Source of the DNA: Candidatus Merdivicinus intestinigallinarum
GTDB lineage: Bacteria > Bacillota > Clostridia > Oscillospirales > Ruminococcaceae
Reading direction: 5' to 3'
NCBI GenBank assembly: GCA_018713335.1
Contig: DVOW01000020.1
Location: forward strand, 1-40,786
DNA: 40,786 nucleotides
A model generated the notes under the pieces. The model did not search any database. It saw nothing but the letters and a program-made list of their open reading frames with translations, and was not told where the DNA came from. How positions within the stretch are numbered: the stretch's first letter is position 1; the number at the start of each line of letters is the position of its first letter. The position numbers and the translations under genes are program-made. This document shows positions 1 to 8,033 of the stretch, piece by piece.

Positions 1-105
1 AATATGATTGAGAATTATATTACTTACTACAACACCGGGCGGCTGCAGCGCAGTCTGGGTGTCCTCACACCATTTGAAAAACACAAGTTGTATTTTGCGG
101 CATAA
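1..105 (+). CDS. IS3-family transposase, C-terminal end (partial)
   Basis: The reading frame is open from the window edge to TAA at 103-105 and gives the last 34 residues of a transposase. The motif ITYYNTGRLQRSLGVLTPFE is the typical end of the integrase (rve) domain of IS3/IS150-group OrfB proteins, where YYN..R.Q..L..LTP is conserved. The DDE catalytic core lies outside the window, so activity cannot be judged. A matching IS terminal repeat lies about 95 bp downstream, which supports the assignment. Confidence 0.85.
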   Translation, partial: NMIENYITYYNTGRLQRSLGVLTPFEKHKLYFAA

Positions 106-110
106 ACAAA

Positions 111-158
111 ACCGCAGATTCTGGTTGGCAGTAATTGCTGCCGTCCAGAACCTGCGGT
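111..158 (+). repeat. Stem-loop inside the IS right end
   Basis: ACCGCAGATTCTGG (111-124) pairs with CCAGAACCTGCGGT (145-158) with one mismatch, and an inner GGCAG/CTGCC stem closes the loop. No T-run follows. It may be a weak terminator or a structure that blocks read-in to the transposase; the role is inferred. Confidence 0.5.
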
Positions 159-341
159 TGCCACAGCGCCGCAGCGCTGTAATTCTATTATTTTTCTTTG
201 TCTACTTGACGGGGTGCGGTTCATTTTTCAGAATCTGACTCCGCTTTTCACTGAGATATTCATGCAAAAGGGGGATGACAGTAATGGAATCATCTACTTG
301 TTTTGAGAGGCAAAAAAGCCCGCAAACCCCCATAAAACCTA

Positions 342-374
342 AGAAAAAAGTGGCCGACAGTAAAATCGACCACT
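342..374 (-). terminator. Terminator of the initiator tRNA gene
   Basis: On the minus strand AGTGGTCGA pairs with TCGGCCACT (one G-U pair), followed by TTTTTTC. It lies just downstream of the tRNA 3' end. Confidence 0.65.
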
Positions 375-379
375 AAACC

Positions 380-456
<77 letters not shown>

Positions 457-486
457 ATATTTTATTTTACTCCTTAGAGCTTTTTT

Positions 487-515
487 ATTATAGCATATCA
501 GAATAGGTTTGTCAA
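487..515 (-). promoter_or_regulatory. SigA-type promoter of tRNA-fMet
   Basis: Minus strand: TTGACA (510-515), 17-nt spacer, TATAAT (487-492). Both boxes match the consensus perfectly, and the tRNA starts about 30 nt downstream. Confidence 0.85.
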
Positions 516-525
516 TACCTTTTTA

Positions 526-559
526 AAAAATACCCGGCAAAAATTTTGCCGGGTATTTT
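526..559. terminator. Bidirectional intrinsic terminator
   Basis: AAATACCCGGCAAAA and TTTTGCCGGGTATTT form a long perfect stem with A- and T-tracts on both sides. It ends the minus-strand oxidoreductase operon (last stop at 567) and lies just upstream of the tRNA promoter. Confidence 0.85.
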
Positions 560-566
560 CATAGGG

Positions 567-1103
567 TTATCCCTGATATTCGTAGCCCAGCTTGATGGCC
601 TTCAGGTTGGCGTCAAGCAGGTGGGCCTTCTTGGCGGGGACGCATTTTTTCATGGCCTCGCACAGCACCTCATAGGTGGTAAAGCCGGTTTCCTTCAAAA
701 CCTTGCCCAGCATGATGATGTTGGCCAGACCGTCCAGGCCCTCATCCTTAGCCATTTGGGTGCAGGGGATGTAGTGGGCCTCAATGTCGGTCCGGGTGCA
801 TTTGGCGCTGATTAAGGCGCTGTCAATGAAGATCTTGCCGCCGGGCTGCACCGCGTCCACAAATTTGTCGTAGGAAGGCGCGTTGAGCACCACCAGGGTT
901 TCCGGCTCCAGCACCAGCGGGCAGCCAATGGGCTCGTCGTCGATGCAGACGGAGCAGTTGGCGGTGCCGCCCCGCATTTCCGGGCCGTAAGAGGGCAGCC
1001 AGGAAACGTTTTTCTCCTCTACCATGGCGGTATAGGCGGCAACCTTGCCCATAAACAGCACGCCTTGTCCGCCGAAACCGGCAATCAGCATATTGAGAAT
1101 CAT
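567..1103 (-). CDS. 2-oxoacid:ferredoxin oxidoreductase, gamma subunit
   Basis: A 178-residue protein of the pyruvate/2-ketoisovalerate oxidoreductase gamma family (KorC/VorC type). The N-terminal GFGGQGV (residues 9-15) is the family signature, and the length is typical. In the complex this subunit helps bind CoA/substrate during ferredoxin-dependent oxidative decarboxylation of a 2-oxoacid to acyl-CoA and CO2. Its ATG overlaps the stop of the beta-subunit gene by 4 bp (ATGA), which implies translational coupling. It is the last gene of the operon, followed by the terminator at 526-559. Substrate (2-oxoglutarate or branched-chain 2-oxoacid) cannot be told from sequence alone. Confidence 0.9.
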   Translation of the reverse strand: MILNMLIAGFGGQGVLFMGKVAAYTAMVEEKNVSWLPSYGPEMRGGTANCSVCIDDEPIGCPLVLEPETLVVLNAPSYDKFVDAVQPGGKIFIDSALISAKCTRTDIEAHYIPCTQMAKDEGLDGLANIIMLGKVLKETGFTTYEVLCEAMKKCVPAKKAHLLDANLKAIKLGYEYQG

Positions 1104-1858
1104 TCCGCGTGCACCCCTTTCTCGGTTTCATCCTTGTAAACGCCCAGCGGATAGTAGGGGATCATGTTGTCGTCGATCCACTTGAGAGCTTCCACCGGCG
1201 TCATGCCCCAGTTGGTGGGGCAGGCGGAGATGACTTCCACAATGGAGAAGCCTTTTTTCTCCATCTGGGCCTTCAGCGCCTTTTTAATGGCCGCTTTGGC
1301 CTTGCGGACGTTGGGCACATTGTTCACCGCCACACGTTCGGCGTAAGCCACGCCGCTTAAGGTGGACAGCATCTCGCACACCCGGACCGGGAAGCCGGAG
1401 TAATTGACGTCGCGGCCGTAAGGAGTGGTCTGGGTCACCTGGCCCGGCAGGGTCGTGGGGGCCATCTGGCCGCCGGTCATGCCGTAAATGGCGTTATTGA
1501 CGAAGATCACGGTGATGTTCTCGCCGCGGGTGGCGGAGTGGACGGTTTCCGCGGTGCCGATGGCCGCCAGGTCGCCGTCGCCCTGGTAGGTAAAGACAAT
1601 ATTGTCCGGGCGGGCCCGCTTAATGCCGGTGGCAACGGCAGGCGCGCGGCCGTGAGGGGCCTCCACCATGTCGCAGTTGAAGTAATCATAGGCCATAACG
1701 GCGCAGCCAACCGGCGCGACGCCGATGGCGTCTCCCAGAACGCCCAGCTCCTCCAGGCTTTCCGCCACCAGGCGGTGGATAATGCCGTGGGTGCACCCCG
1801 GGCAGTAATGGGTTTCTTTATCGGTCAAACCCTTGGTTTTCTGAAACACGATTGCCAT
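1100..1858 (-). CDS. 2-oxoacid:ferredoxin oxidoreductase, beta subunit (TPP-binding)
   Basis: A 252-residue thiamine-diphosphate subunit (KorB/VorB-beta type). The TPP/Mg2+ motif is GDGDLAAIG from residue 93, closed by NN at 121-122. A CPGC motif (Cys19, Cys22) and Cys52 fit the proximal 4Fe-4S ligands seen in this family. It carries the active-site cofactor that decarboxylates the 2-oxoacid and passes electrons to the ferredoxin subunit. It starts 2 nt after the alpha-subunit stop and overlaps the gamma gene, as expected for a stoichiometric complex. Confidence 0.93.
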   Translation of the reverse strand: MAIVFQKTKGLTDKETHYCPGCTHGIIHRLVAESLEELGVLGDAIGVAPVGCAVMAYDYFNCDMVEAPHGRAPAVATGIKRARPDNIVFTYQGDGDLAAIGTAETVHSATRGENITVIFVNNAIYGMTGGQMAPTTLPGQVTQTTPYGRDVNYSGFPVRVCEMLSTLSGVAYAERVAVNNVPNVRKAKAAIKKALKAQMEKKGFSIVEVISACPTNWGMTPVEALKWIDDNMIPYYPLGVYKDETEKGVHAE

Positions 1859-1860
1859 GA

Positions 1861-2922
1861 TTATTTGGCACCTCCCGCCATTTTTTCGATTTCCGCCAGC
1901 ACTTCAGCCGGGCTGGGGATCACGCCGCCGGTGCGTCCGAAGAAGGATACCGGGCAGGCGCCGTTGACGGCCAGACGGACGTCGTCCACCATCTGGCCCA
2001 TGCTCATTTCCACGCAGAGCATGGATTTCACCTTACTGCCGTAAGAGCCGATCTCTTTAACCGGGAAGGGCCACAGGGTGATGGGCCGCAGCAGGCCGAC
2101 CTTAATGCCCTGGGCACGGGCTTTCACCACAGCGGTCTTGACAATGCGGGCCATGGCCCCGTAAGCGCAGACGGCAAACTCCGCGTCCTCCATCAGGTAT
2201 TCCTCGATCATCACTTCTTTTTCCTGGACCGTCGCGTACCGTTCAAACCGGGCTTTGACCGTGTCCTCCAGTTCCTTGGGCTGCAGGTACAGGGAGTTGA
2301 CGATATTGGGTTTCCGTTCCCCCTTGGTGCCGGTCAGGGCCCAGGGCTTTTCATGGACAACGGGTTCCGTTTCGGGGAATTCCACCGGCTCCATCATCTG
2401 GCCCAGCATGCCGTCCGCCAACAGCATGGCGGGCATCCGGTAGGTTTCCGCCAGATCGTAGGCTTTGCCCACCAGGTTGACGATCTCCTGGACAGAGGCG
2501 GGGGCGAACACCAGAATCTGGCCGTCGCCGTGGCCGGGGGCCTTAGTGGCCTGCCAGTAGTCCGCCTGGGAAGGCTGGATACCGCCTAAGCCGGGGCCGC
2601 CCCGCATGACGTTGATAATGAGGCAGGGCAGGTCGGAACCGATAATGTAGGAGATCCCCTCGCCTTTCAGGCTGATCCCGGGGGAGGAGGAGGAGGTCAT
2701 GGCCCGGGCGCCGGTGGAGGCGCAGCCCAGCACCATATTGATGGCGGCGATTTCGCTTTCCGCCTGGAGGTATGTACCGCCGATTTTGGGCATCCGCTTG
2801 GCCATATAGGCGGCAACTTCCGTCTGGGGGGTGATGGGATAGCCGAAGAAGTGGCGGCAGCCGCTGCGGATGGCCGCTTCTGCTAAGGCTTCATTCCCTT
2901 TCATCAAAAATTTTTCTGCCAT
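1861..2922 (-). CDS. vorB: 2-oxoacid:ferredoxin oxidoreductase, alpha subunit (VorB/KorA type)
   Basis: A 353-residue pyrimidine-binding and transketolase C-terminal subunit. [10 protein letters not shown] near residue 27 and the [17 protein letters not shown] segment are hallmarks of the POR/KOR alpha family, and [17 protein letters not shown] is typical of the VorB (3-methyl-2-oxobutanoate dehydrogenase) branch. It pairs with the beta subunit to form the active site. The likely role is amino-acid-derived 2-oxoacid fermentation or, in reverse, reductive carboxylation in an anaerobe. The gene order ferredoxin-alpha-beta-gamma is standard. The VorB label is family naming, so a 2-oxoglutarate enzyme remains possible. 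Confidence 0.9.
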   Translation of the reverse strand: MAEKFLMKGNEALAEAAIRSGCRHFFGYPITPQTEVAAYMAKRMPKIGGTYLQAESEIAAINMVLGCASTGARAMTSSSSPGISLKGEGISYIIGSDLPCLIINVMRGGPGLGGIQPSQADYWQATKAPGHGDGQILVFAPASVQEIVNLVGKAYDLAETYRMPAMLLADGMLGQMMEPVEFPETEPVVHEKPWALTGTKGERKPNIVNSLYLQPKELEDTVKARFERYATVQEKEVMIEEYLMEDAEFAVCAYGAMARIVKTAVVKARAQGIKVGLLRPITLWPFPVKEIGSYGSKVKSMLCVEMSMGQMVDDVRLAVNGACPVSFFGRTGGVIPSPAEVLAEIEKMAGGAK

Positions 2923-2946
2923 GGTAACGTTTCATTCCTTCCCTGA

Positions 2947-3153
2947 TTATTTTTCAACGGTAATCACGCAGTCCGGGCACATGGTAGCGCACATGGCGCA
3001 GCCGATGCAGGCTTCGGGCTTTACCGGTTCCGCGGGGTTATAGCCCTTGCGGTTCAGTTTTGCCTTGTTAAGTTCCAGAACCTGTTTGGGGCAGACGGAA
3101 ACGCAGAGGCCGCAGCCCTTGCACCGGTCCTGGTTAATGGTTACTTTTGCCAT
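2947..3153 (-). CDS. 2-oxoacid:ferredoxin oxidoreductase, 2x[4Fe-4S] ferredoxin subunit
   Basis: A 68-residue ferredoxin with two CxxCxxCxxxC(P) clusters at Cys11/14/17/21 and Cys49/52/55/59. It is the first of the four subunit genes and ends 24 bp before the alpha gene. It takes electrons from the TPP site and hands them to soluble ferredoxin. A clear ribosome-binding site (AAGGAAGG) precedes its ATG. Confidence 0.93.
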   Translation of the reverse strand: MAKVTINQDRCKGCGLCVSVCPKQVLELNKAKLNRKGYNPAEPVKPEACIGCAMCATMCPDCVITVEK

Positions 3154-3187
3154 AAAGTTCCTTCCTTTCCTGAAAATGGGGGCCGCG

Positions 3188-3853
3188 TTACGGTTCCCAG
3201 ATTTTTTTCACATAAATGTCCACCGGAAACCCGTCGGGGATCCCAGCGCCGCCCAGCCGCCGGTCATAAGCCGTGGCCCGCAGGGGGACGCCGGCCAGCC
3301 GGGCAACCTCCTGGGCGAAGGGGACGGAGTCCAGCACCGTATCCAGGGCGGTTTCCTCCCCAAGGTTTGAGTTGTTGAGGACGCCGGTGGGGGAGAGCCT
3401 GGAAACCGCCGCGATATCCCGCAGCACCTCCAAAGCGTCCTCCGCCGTAGCGGTCAAATACCGGTACTGGTTCACCACATAAAAGAGGTCGTAGGCTTCC
3501 GCCGCAATGGCCGGAGCGTACCGCCCCAGGGCAATGGCCCCGGCGTCGTCCCCGCCCACGTCCAAAATCACGCAGTCAAACTCCCCGCTGTTGATGACAG
3601 AATCCACCGCCCCGGTCAGGGCCGGGATATCCAGGTTCGTGTTGGCGTACATGGGAACAATGACCCGGACGCCCTGTTCTTCCAGCATCCCGGCGAAATC
3701 CGCCGTCCGGAAATAAGGGTTTACAATGTCCAAATCCACAATGGCGGTGGATTTTCCCTGTTTTTTCGCCTCTAACGCCAGGTTCACCGCCAAATTGGTT
3801 TTACCGCTGCCGTAATGGCCGGTAATCAGGTTCAGCCGTTTGGTTAATTCCAT
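3188..3853 (-). CDS. ParA/MinD-like P-loop ATPase linked to the oxidoreductase operon
   Basis: A 221-residue SIMIBI-type ATPase. The Walker A motif GHYGSGKT lies at about residues 12-19, DLDIVNPYFRT matches the switch region of CobQ/CobB/MinD-like proteins, and VILDVGGDDAGA is the Walker B region. The second of two nearby ATGs was chosen because GGAGG sits 6 nt before it and directly abuts the first. It is 34 bp upstream of the ferredoxin gene on the same strand and probably co-transcribed. A role in assembly or maturation of the iron-sulfur oxidoreductase is inferred from position only; its client is not visible. Confidence 0.75.
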   Translation of the reverse strand: MELTKRLNLITGHYGSGKTNLAVNLALEAKKQGKSTAIVDLDIVNPYFRTADFAGMLEEQGVRVIVPMYANTNLDIPALTGAVDSVINSGEFDCVILDVGGDDAGAIALGRYAPAIAAEAYDLFYVVNQYRYLTATAEDALEVLRDIAAVSRLSPTGVLNNSNLGEETALDTVLDSVPFAQEVARLAGVPLRATAYDRRLGGAGIPDGFPVDIYVKKIWEP

Positions 3854-3885
3854 TCCCATCCTCCTGTCATTACGGGATATTTTCT

Positions 3886-3914
3886 ATTGTAGCACATTCT
3901 TTCCATAAAATGAA
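3886..3914 (-). promoter_or_regulatory. Possible promoter of the ATPase-oxidoreductase operon
   Basis: Minus strand -10 TACAAT (3886-3891) with a poor -35 TTCATT (3909-3914), 17-nt spacing. The -10 is convincing and the -35 weak. The rest of 3915-4039 is AT-rich and shows nothing else recognisable. Confidence 0.4.
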
Positions 3915-4039
3915 GGGGTTTTTAAAAATATTCTGCCGAAGTTTTCGGAATTTTAACATATTTTATTGTGCACACAGGATAATTGCCCGCATTTTATTTT
4001 CCAACATCTGGTTCCCGCCAATAATAGCCCCCTCTGCCT

Positions 4040-4465
4040 TTACTTTTCAGAGGCAGACGCGCCGGAGCGCACCCTCCACAAAAGCAGGAGCATTCCCGCG
4101 GCCAGGCAGATGTGACCAAGGCCGGAAACGCCCGAAATGGCGGCGTCCATGCCCTTGGACAAGACCGTTTCGCTTGCCTGGACAAGTCCTCTGAGAAAGA
4201 AGCCCAGCCAGGCGATGTTCAGCCCGGCATGATAGAAAACCAGGCCCGGTTTCACGCCTTTCCCGCCGGAAAAAGCAAAATTTTTCTCCAGCAGAGCCAG
4301 CAGCAGGAAGAAAATCATCCCCAGGGCAAAATAATGCACATGGATCACCGAAAGGGCCGTTTCCCCGGAAAATCCCGCGAATTTGGTAAATTCCCGGTAA
4401 AACACCCCCCAGACCATGGCAATCACCGCATAAATGAATGCGGTGCTCAGATATTTTCTGTACAT
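4040..4465 (-). CDS. DUF2871 family membrane protein
   Basis: A 141-residue protein with four hydrophobic segments. The N-terminal pattern AMVWGVFYREFTKFAGFSG and the following HVHYFALGMIFFLLLALLEK match my recollection of the DUF2871 family; the conserved His residues before the second membrane segment could bind metal or heme. The ATG at 4463-4465 was chosen because GGAGGG precedes it with good spacing; an upstream extension to 4513 lacks this. It stands alone, downstream of spo0A but separated from it by a strong terminator. Function unknown. Confidence 0.7.
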   Translation of the reverse strand: MYRKYLSTAFIYAVIAMVWGVFYREFTKFAGFSGETALSVIHVHYFALGMIFFLLLALLEKNFAFSGGKGVKPGLVFYHAGLNIAWLGFFLRGLVQASETVLSKGMDAAISGVSGLGHICLAAGMLLLLWRVRSGASASEK

Positions 4466-4540
4466 TTCTGATCCCTCCGCTATCATTTTATCACAAGCCG
4501 CCCTAAAAAACAAGGAAGGGGCTTCCCGACCCCACGATAC

Positions 4541-4585
4541 AAAAAGCCTCCTGCGCAGGTAGATCCTGCATCAGGAGGTCTGTTT
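4541..4585 (-). terminator. Terminator of spo0A
   Basis: On the minus strand CCTCCTG...CAGGAGG forms a long stem with an inner TGCAGG/CCTGCG pairing and is followed by CTTTTTG. It lies 47 bp after the spo0A stop. Confidence 0.8.
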
Positions 4586-4631
4586 TTGAAAAATCTGCAA
4601 AATGCCATAGAGAGATGCGCCGGACTTCCAA

Positions 4632-5411
4632 TCAGCCAAATTTGATATCGCCGCCCTGGAGTTTCATGCGGATCTTGTCCGCGATCATAGCGATAAATTC
4701 AGAATTGGTGGGTTTGCCGCGGCTGTTCTGGATGGTGTAGCCGAAATAGGAATTGAGCACGTCCACATCGCCCCGGTCCCAGGCCACCTCGATGGCGTGG
4801 CGGACCGCGCGCTCCACCCGGGATGCCGTGGTGTCAAAGTGCTTGGCGATCATGGGGTAAAGCTGTTTCGTCACCGAATTGATAAGCCCGATGTCCCGGA
4901 CCGTCAGCAGGATGCCTTCTCTCAGATAATGGTAGCCTTTGATATGTGCGGGGACGCCGATCTGATGGATGATCTCCGTAATCATCACTTCCAGGTCGTG
5001 CTGGGTGTAAGTAACCCGGGAGGGTTTCTTGGGCTCTTCCTCCAACCCCAGCATCATGGCCGCCCGGACGTACAGGTCCTCCATCTCGAAAGGCTCCAGC
5101 ATAAAGAAGCAGTCCGGAGTTTCCATGATCTGTCTGGTAACAATGGCGTTTTCAAAAGGAGATGTGACGATAAAGGCGGGCTTTGTGCCGTGTTCCCGGC
5201 AGGCGCGGATCACGCTCAGAGCGTCGCCCCGGACCATCAGGGCGTTCATAATCACAAGGTCCGGATTTTCAGAAGAAATTGCTGACAGGATCTCTTTCCC
5301 GTCCCGTTTTCGAAGCAGCACCTCAAACCCTTTTTCCCGTAAAGAATTTCTGCATAATGCTCCAAAATCAGCGGAATCATCTCCGATAAGGATCTTTCGT
5401 TTTAATTCCAA
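4632..5411 (-). CDS. spo0A: Spo0A, sporulation response regulator with altered receiver
   Basis: A 259-residue two-domain regulator. The C-terminal half is a near-textbook Spo0A DNA-binding domain: [35 protein letters not shown] and [16 protein letters not shown]. It should bind 0A boxes and control sporulation entry. The receiver (residues 5-120) keeps the acidic pair Asp11/Asp12 and Thr83, but the phospho-acceptor position is Asn56 ([10 protein letters not shown], codon AAC) and the conserved Lys of the KPF motif is Glu106 (LEPFE). The start is TTG, 8 nt after AAGGAGG. It sits next to spoIVB as in most spore-formers. Identity is certain; whether it is phosphorylated is doubtful. Confidence 0.95.
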   Translation of the reverse strand: MELKRKILIGDDSADFGALCRNSLREKGFEVLLRKRDGKEILSAISSENPDLVIMNALMVRGDALSVIRACREHGTKPAFIVTSPFENAIVTRQIMETPDCFFMLEPFEMEDLYVRAAMMLGLEEEPKKPSRVTYTQHDLEVMITEIIHQIGVPAHIKGYHYLREGILLTVRDIGLINSVTKQLYPMIAKHFDTTASRVERAVRHAIEVAWDRGDVDVLNSYFGYTIQNSRGKPTNSEFIAMIADKIRMKLQGGDIKFG

Positions 5412-5443
5412 ACAGATTTCCTCCTTAAATTTATTTTATCCAT

Positions 5444-5472
5444 ATTTTAACACATAAATTCTTAGGTTTCAA
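5444..5472 (-). promoter_or_regulatory. Promoter of spo0A
   Basis: Minus strand TTGAAA (5467-5472), 17-nt spacer, TAAAAT (5444-5449), about 30 nt upstream of the TTG start. It allows expression independent of spoIVB. Confidence 0.65.
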
Positions 5473-5538
5473 CAATTTTATTGCACAAAATACGCCTTTA
5501 TTTTAACAAACATTTTGATTTGTATTTATCGAAAAAGG

Positions 5539-6771
5539 TCAGTCCCTATCATTTTCCACAATATTTTGAATCTTTTCGCAATTATCCAGCATATTTTCTG
5601 CAAAAATCCCATACCCGCGGGTTGGATCGTTTACAAAAACGTGGGTAACGGCCCCGGCCAGCCTGCCGTTCTGGATCACCGGGCTGCCACTCATCCCCTG
5701 AACGATTCCGCCAGTGGCTTCCAGCAATTCCGGGTCTGTGACATGGAGGACCATGTTTTTGGTAGGGGTATTGTCCCCCAGGTTCACCTCCTCGATGACA
5801 ATATCGTAAAGCCGCGGCCCCTGGCCGTCCACCGTCACCAGCACCTGGGCCGGGCCTTCCTCCACGTCCTGCCGGAAGCACAGGGGGATGGCCTCGTTTT
5901 GACTGGGACTGCTGCCCAGGGTGCCGTAAACGCCGGTTTCATTGTTCAAATACAGCATGCCGCTGGGGACGCTGGATAAAAAGCTCCCCTGAAGCTCCCC
6001 GGGGGCGCCTTTTTCCCCCTTTTTCACCCCGCTGATATAGGCCGGCACCACCTCGCCGCTGGAAAGGGGCATGGGTTCCCCGGTGTCCACGTCGCAGACC
6101 GCGTGGCCAAGGCCCCCGAAAATGCCGGTGGCCGGGTCGTAAAAGGTCATGGTGCCGATCCCGGCGGAGGAGTCCCGGACCCAGATGCCGCAGCGGTACT
6201 CCTCGTCGCTGACGCTTTTCACCGGCGTCACCGTGCACTGCAGCTCCTTCCCGTCCCGTTTCACCTGAAAGTCCATGGGTTCGCCGCCGCTTTCCCGGAC
6301 CAGCATGGTCAGCTCCTTATTGGAGGCCACCTTTTCCCCGTCCACGGACAGGATGATGTCGCCCTGTTCCAATCCCGCCGCGTCCGCCGGATAGGCGGTG
6401 CCGGTAAAGGTTTCCACCGGGTTCAAACCCACGATGACCACCCCGTCGGTGAGCATTTTTAGGCCGAAGGGGGTGCCGCAGGGGACCACATAGGTTTCCC
6501 CCACCTGGTTCAGATAGGCGCTTTTGACCGGGATCACCCCCAGCAGGCGCAGGTCGGCTTCCCTAGAAATGGAGAAATTGGTCCCGGCCTCCTGGTCGGA
6601 GGAGCCGATGTCCGCCACTTCGATCTGTTCATACTGGGTCATGGAAAAATCATCCGGGCTGGACACATAAAACCGGTCCGGGATCTCAAAATTCAAATAG
6701 GTCACATACCCCATTACCGCCGAAACCGCTAAAAAAACAAAAAGGGTCGCAGTTTGAATCACTTTCCGCAC
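5539..6771 (-). CDS. spoIVB: SpoIVB, stage IV sporulation serine peptidase
   Basis: A 410-residue S55-family peptidase that, in the known pathway, is made in the forespore and cleaves SpoIVFA to trigger pro-sigma-K processing. Visible parts are an N-terminal membrane anchor (about residues 5-27), a PDZ domain (about 108-185), and the catalytic His in GGLGHAVCD (His223) and Ser in VQGMSGSPV (Ser361/Ser363). The end (THVFVNDPTRGYGIFAENML) is highly typical. The GTG at 6771 was chosen because GAGGGGG lies just upstream and the membrane anchor follows at once; an ATG further upstream has no such site. A sigma-G-like promoter precedes it. Confidence 0.95.
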   Translation of the reverse strand: MRKVIQTATLFVFLAVSAVMGYVTYLNFEIPDRFYVSSPDDFSMTQYEQIEVADIGSSDQEAGTNFSISREADLRLLGVIPVKSAYLNQVGETYVVPCGTPFGLKMLTDGVVIVGLNPVETFTGTAYPADAAGLEQGDIILSVDGEKVASNKELTMLVRESGGEPMDFQVKRDGKELQCTVTPVKSVSDEEYRCGIWVRDSSAGIGTMTFYDPATGIFGGLGHAVCDVDTGEPMPLSSGEVVPAYISGVKKGEKGAPGELQGSFLSSVPSGMLYLNNETGVYGTLGSSPSQNEAIPLCFRQDVEEGPAQVLVTVDGQGPRLYDIVIEEVNLGDNTPTKNMVLHVTDPELLEATGGIVQGMSGSPVIQNGRLAGAVTHVFVNDPTRGYGIFAENMLDNCEKIQNIVENDRD

Positions 6772-6806
6772 GCAAAATTCCCCCTCAAAACGAAATTTTT
6801 CCTGGT

Positions 6807-6836
6807 TATCATGCGCGCTTTTGGCCCATTTTATCA
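6807..6836 (-). promoter_or_regulatory. Sigma-G-like forespore promoter of spoIVB
   Basis: Minus strand TGATAA (6831-6836), 17 nt, CATGATA (6807-6813). This resembles the sigma-G consensus (TGAATA / CATACTA) rather than sigma-A, and fits the known forespore expression of spoIVB. Confidence 0.5.
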
Positions 6837-6859
6837 CTGGAATTTTTTGATGAAAACTA

Positions 6860-6888
6860 TGGACATTTTGCCTTCGCCATGCTATGAT
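6860..6888 (+). promoter_or_regulatory. Promoter of the WG-repeat lipoprotein gene
   Basis: TGGACA (6860-6865), 17 nt, TATGAT (6883-6888), followed by AAGAGGAGGTG and the ATG. Confidence 0.6.
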
Positions 6889-6911
6889 AAAGGCAAGAGG
6901 AGGTGTTTCTC

Positions 6912-7994
6912 ATGAAAAAAAGCGTTTTGATTATTTTGGCGGCCTTCCTGCTTGCCGCCTGCGGCCCTGCTCAGGAGCCTTCGGAACCGGCGGCGGAATC
7001 CTCCCTGGCTTCGGAGGAAACCGAATCCTCCCAGGTATCCCAGCCGGAATCCTCTCCGGAAAGCAGTGCGGAGCCGGAGGAAAGCAGCGCGTCCGCCAGT
7101 TTCACCCCGGTGGAGGGACGGCAAATCACCTGTGAGAATCTGATTCCCGCCTGGGTTGAAACGCCGTATGACCCGGATCGGATGTTTTTAGAAGACGGCG
7201 AACTGTATTATTCGGTGGAACGGGACGGAAAATGGGGCCTTATAGACGAAAACGGAAATGAGATTCTGCCTTGCCAGGGGGATTCTCCCTTCCAGCAGTG
7301 CTATTCCGGCCACTGGATGACCGGGTATTATCTCCTTGACGGGGAATTGGAACAGCAGGTTTTGGAGCTGACCGGACGAGAAATCTGCCCCGGCCACGGC
7401 AACCCCCATTATACCTACTGTATCCTGCCGGAAGGGGACACCGCCCTTCAAACCTGTCTTCTCGCCGAAGGGAATTTTTCCATGAGTCCCTTTGAGGAGG
7501 AAGCTCCCGACCAGCCGGTTTTTCCGGTCTTTTTCCCGTACGAATCTTTCAACCTGGAGGAAGAAATCCCGGATTTGAACCACCCCTTCGGCTTTTGGAA
7601 TTTTACCGACGCCTCCGGGAACCAGCTGGCAGAGGGGATGGAATTTGAGAACGTCGGCTGGTTTAACGGCGAAAAGCTGGCTCCCGTCTGCCAGGACGGG
7701 AAATGGGCCTATCTGGACACAGAAGGGAATCTGGTTACCGATTTTGTTTACGACGCCTGCTGGGGCTCTGATTGGGTCTACGATGAAAGCACCCAGGAGT
7801 ACGGCGAAATCTCCCCTTATGCCGCATACAGCCTGGCAGGCGGCTACGCGCCTGTCTGCAAAGACGGGAAATGGGGCGTCATCGACGAAACCGGCGCCGA
7901 GATCATCCCCTGTTCTTATGACGGTGGGGCGCCATACCCCGGCGGAGTTTGGCTGGCGGAAGGCGACGCCTGGCAGCTTTATCTGTTTGAATAG
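6912..7994 (+). CDS. Lipoprotein with WG repeats
   Basis: A 360-residue predicted lipoprotein. The signal peptide ends in a lipobox LAAC with Cys17 as the lipidated residue, followed by a Ser/Glu/Pro-rich linker to about residue 60. The folded part contains WG-type repeats (GKWGLIDENGNEILP, GKWAYLDTEGNLV, GKWGVIDETGAEIIP), each a short beta hairpin unit. The ATG at 6912 follows GAGGAGG with good spacing; a GTG three codons earlier overlaps that site. It is transcribed alone, divergent from spoIVB and convergent with phosphofructokinase. The role on the cell surface is unknown. Confidence 0.8.
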   Translation: MKKSVLIILAAFLLAACGPAQEPSEPAAESSLASEETESSQVSQPESSPESSAEPEESSASASFTPVEGRQITCENLIPAWVETPYDPDRMFLEDGELYYSVERDGKWGLIDENGNEILPCQGDSPFQQCYSGHWMTGYYLLDGELEQQVLELTGREICPGHGNPHYTYCILPEGDTALQTCLLAEGNFSMSPFEEEAPDQPVFPVFFPYESFNLEEEIPDLNHPFGFWNFTDASGNQLAEGMEFENVGWFNGEKLAPVCQDGKWAYLDTEGNLVTDFVYDACWGSDWVYDESTQEYGEISPYAAYSLAGGYAPVCKDGKWGVIDETGAEIIPCSYDGGAPYPGGVWLAEGDAWQLYLFE

Positions 7995-8033
7995 AAAAAC
8001 GCTCCCCCGGAAGCCCGAGGGAGCGTTTCTTAT
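7995..8033. terminator. Bidirectional terminator between lipoprotein and pfk
   Basis: AAACGCTCCC pairs with GGGAGCGTTT across a short loop, with an A-tract before and T-rich sequence after. It serves the two convergent genes. Confidence 0.8.

Larger units (their letters stand above)
1..223 (+). mobile_element. Right end of an IS3-family (IS150-group) insertion sequence
   Basis: The element holds the transposase C-terminus (1-105), a 14-bp imperfect stem-loop (111-158) and a terminal repeat at 199-223. That repeat begins TGTCTACTTGACGGGGTGCG and ends GTTCA, finishing in CA. It matches the reverse complement of the usual IS150-group left end (TGAACTGCACCCC...). The left end and any target duplication are outside the window. 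The insertion lies about 155 bp from the end of the initiator tRNA gene. Confidence 0.75.
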
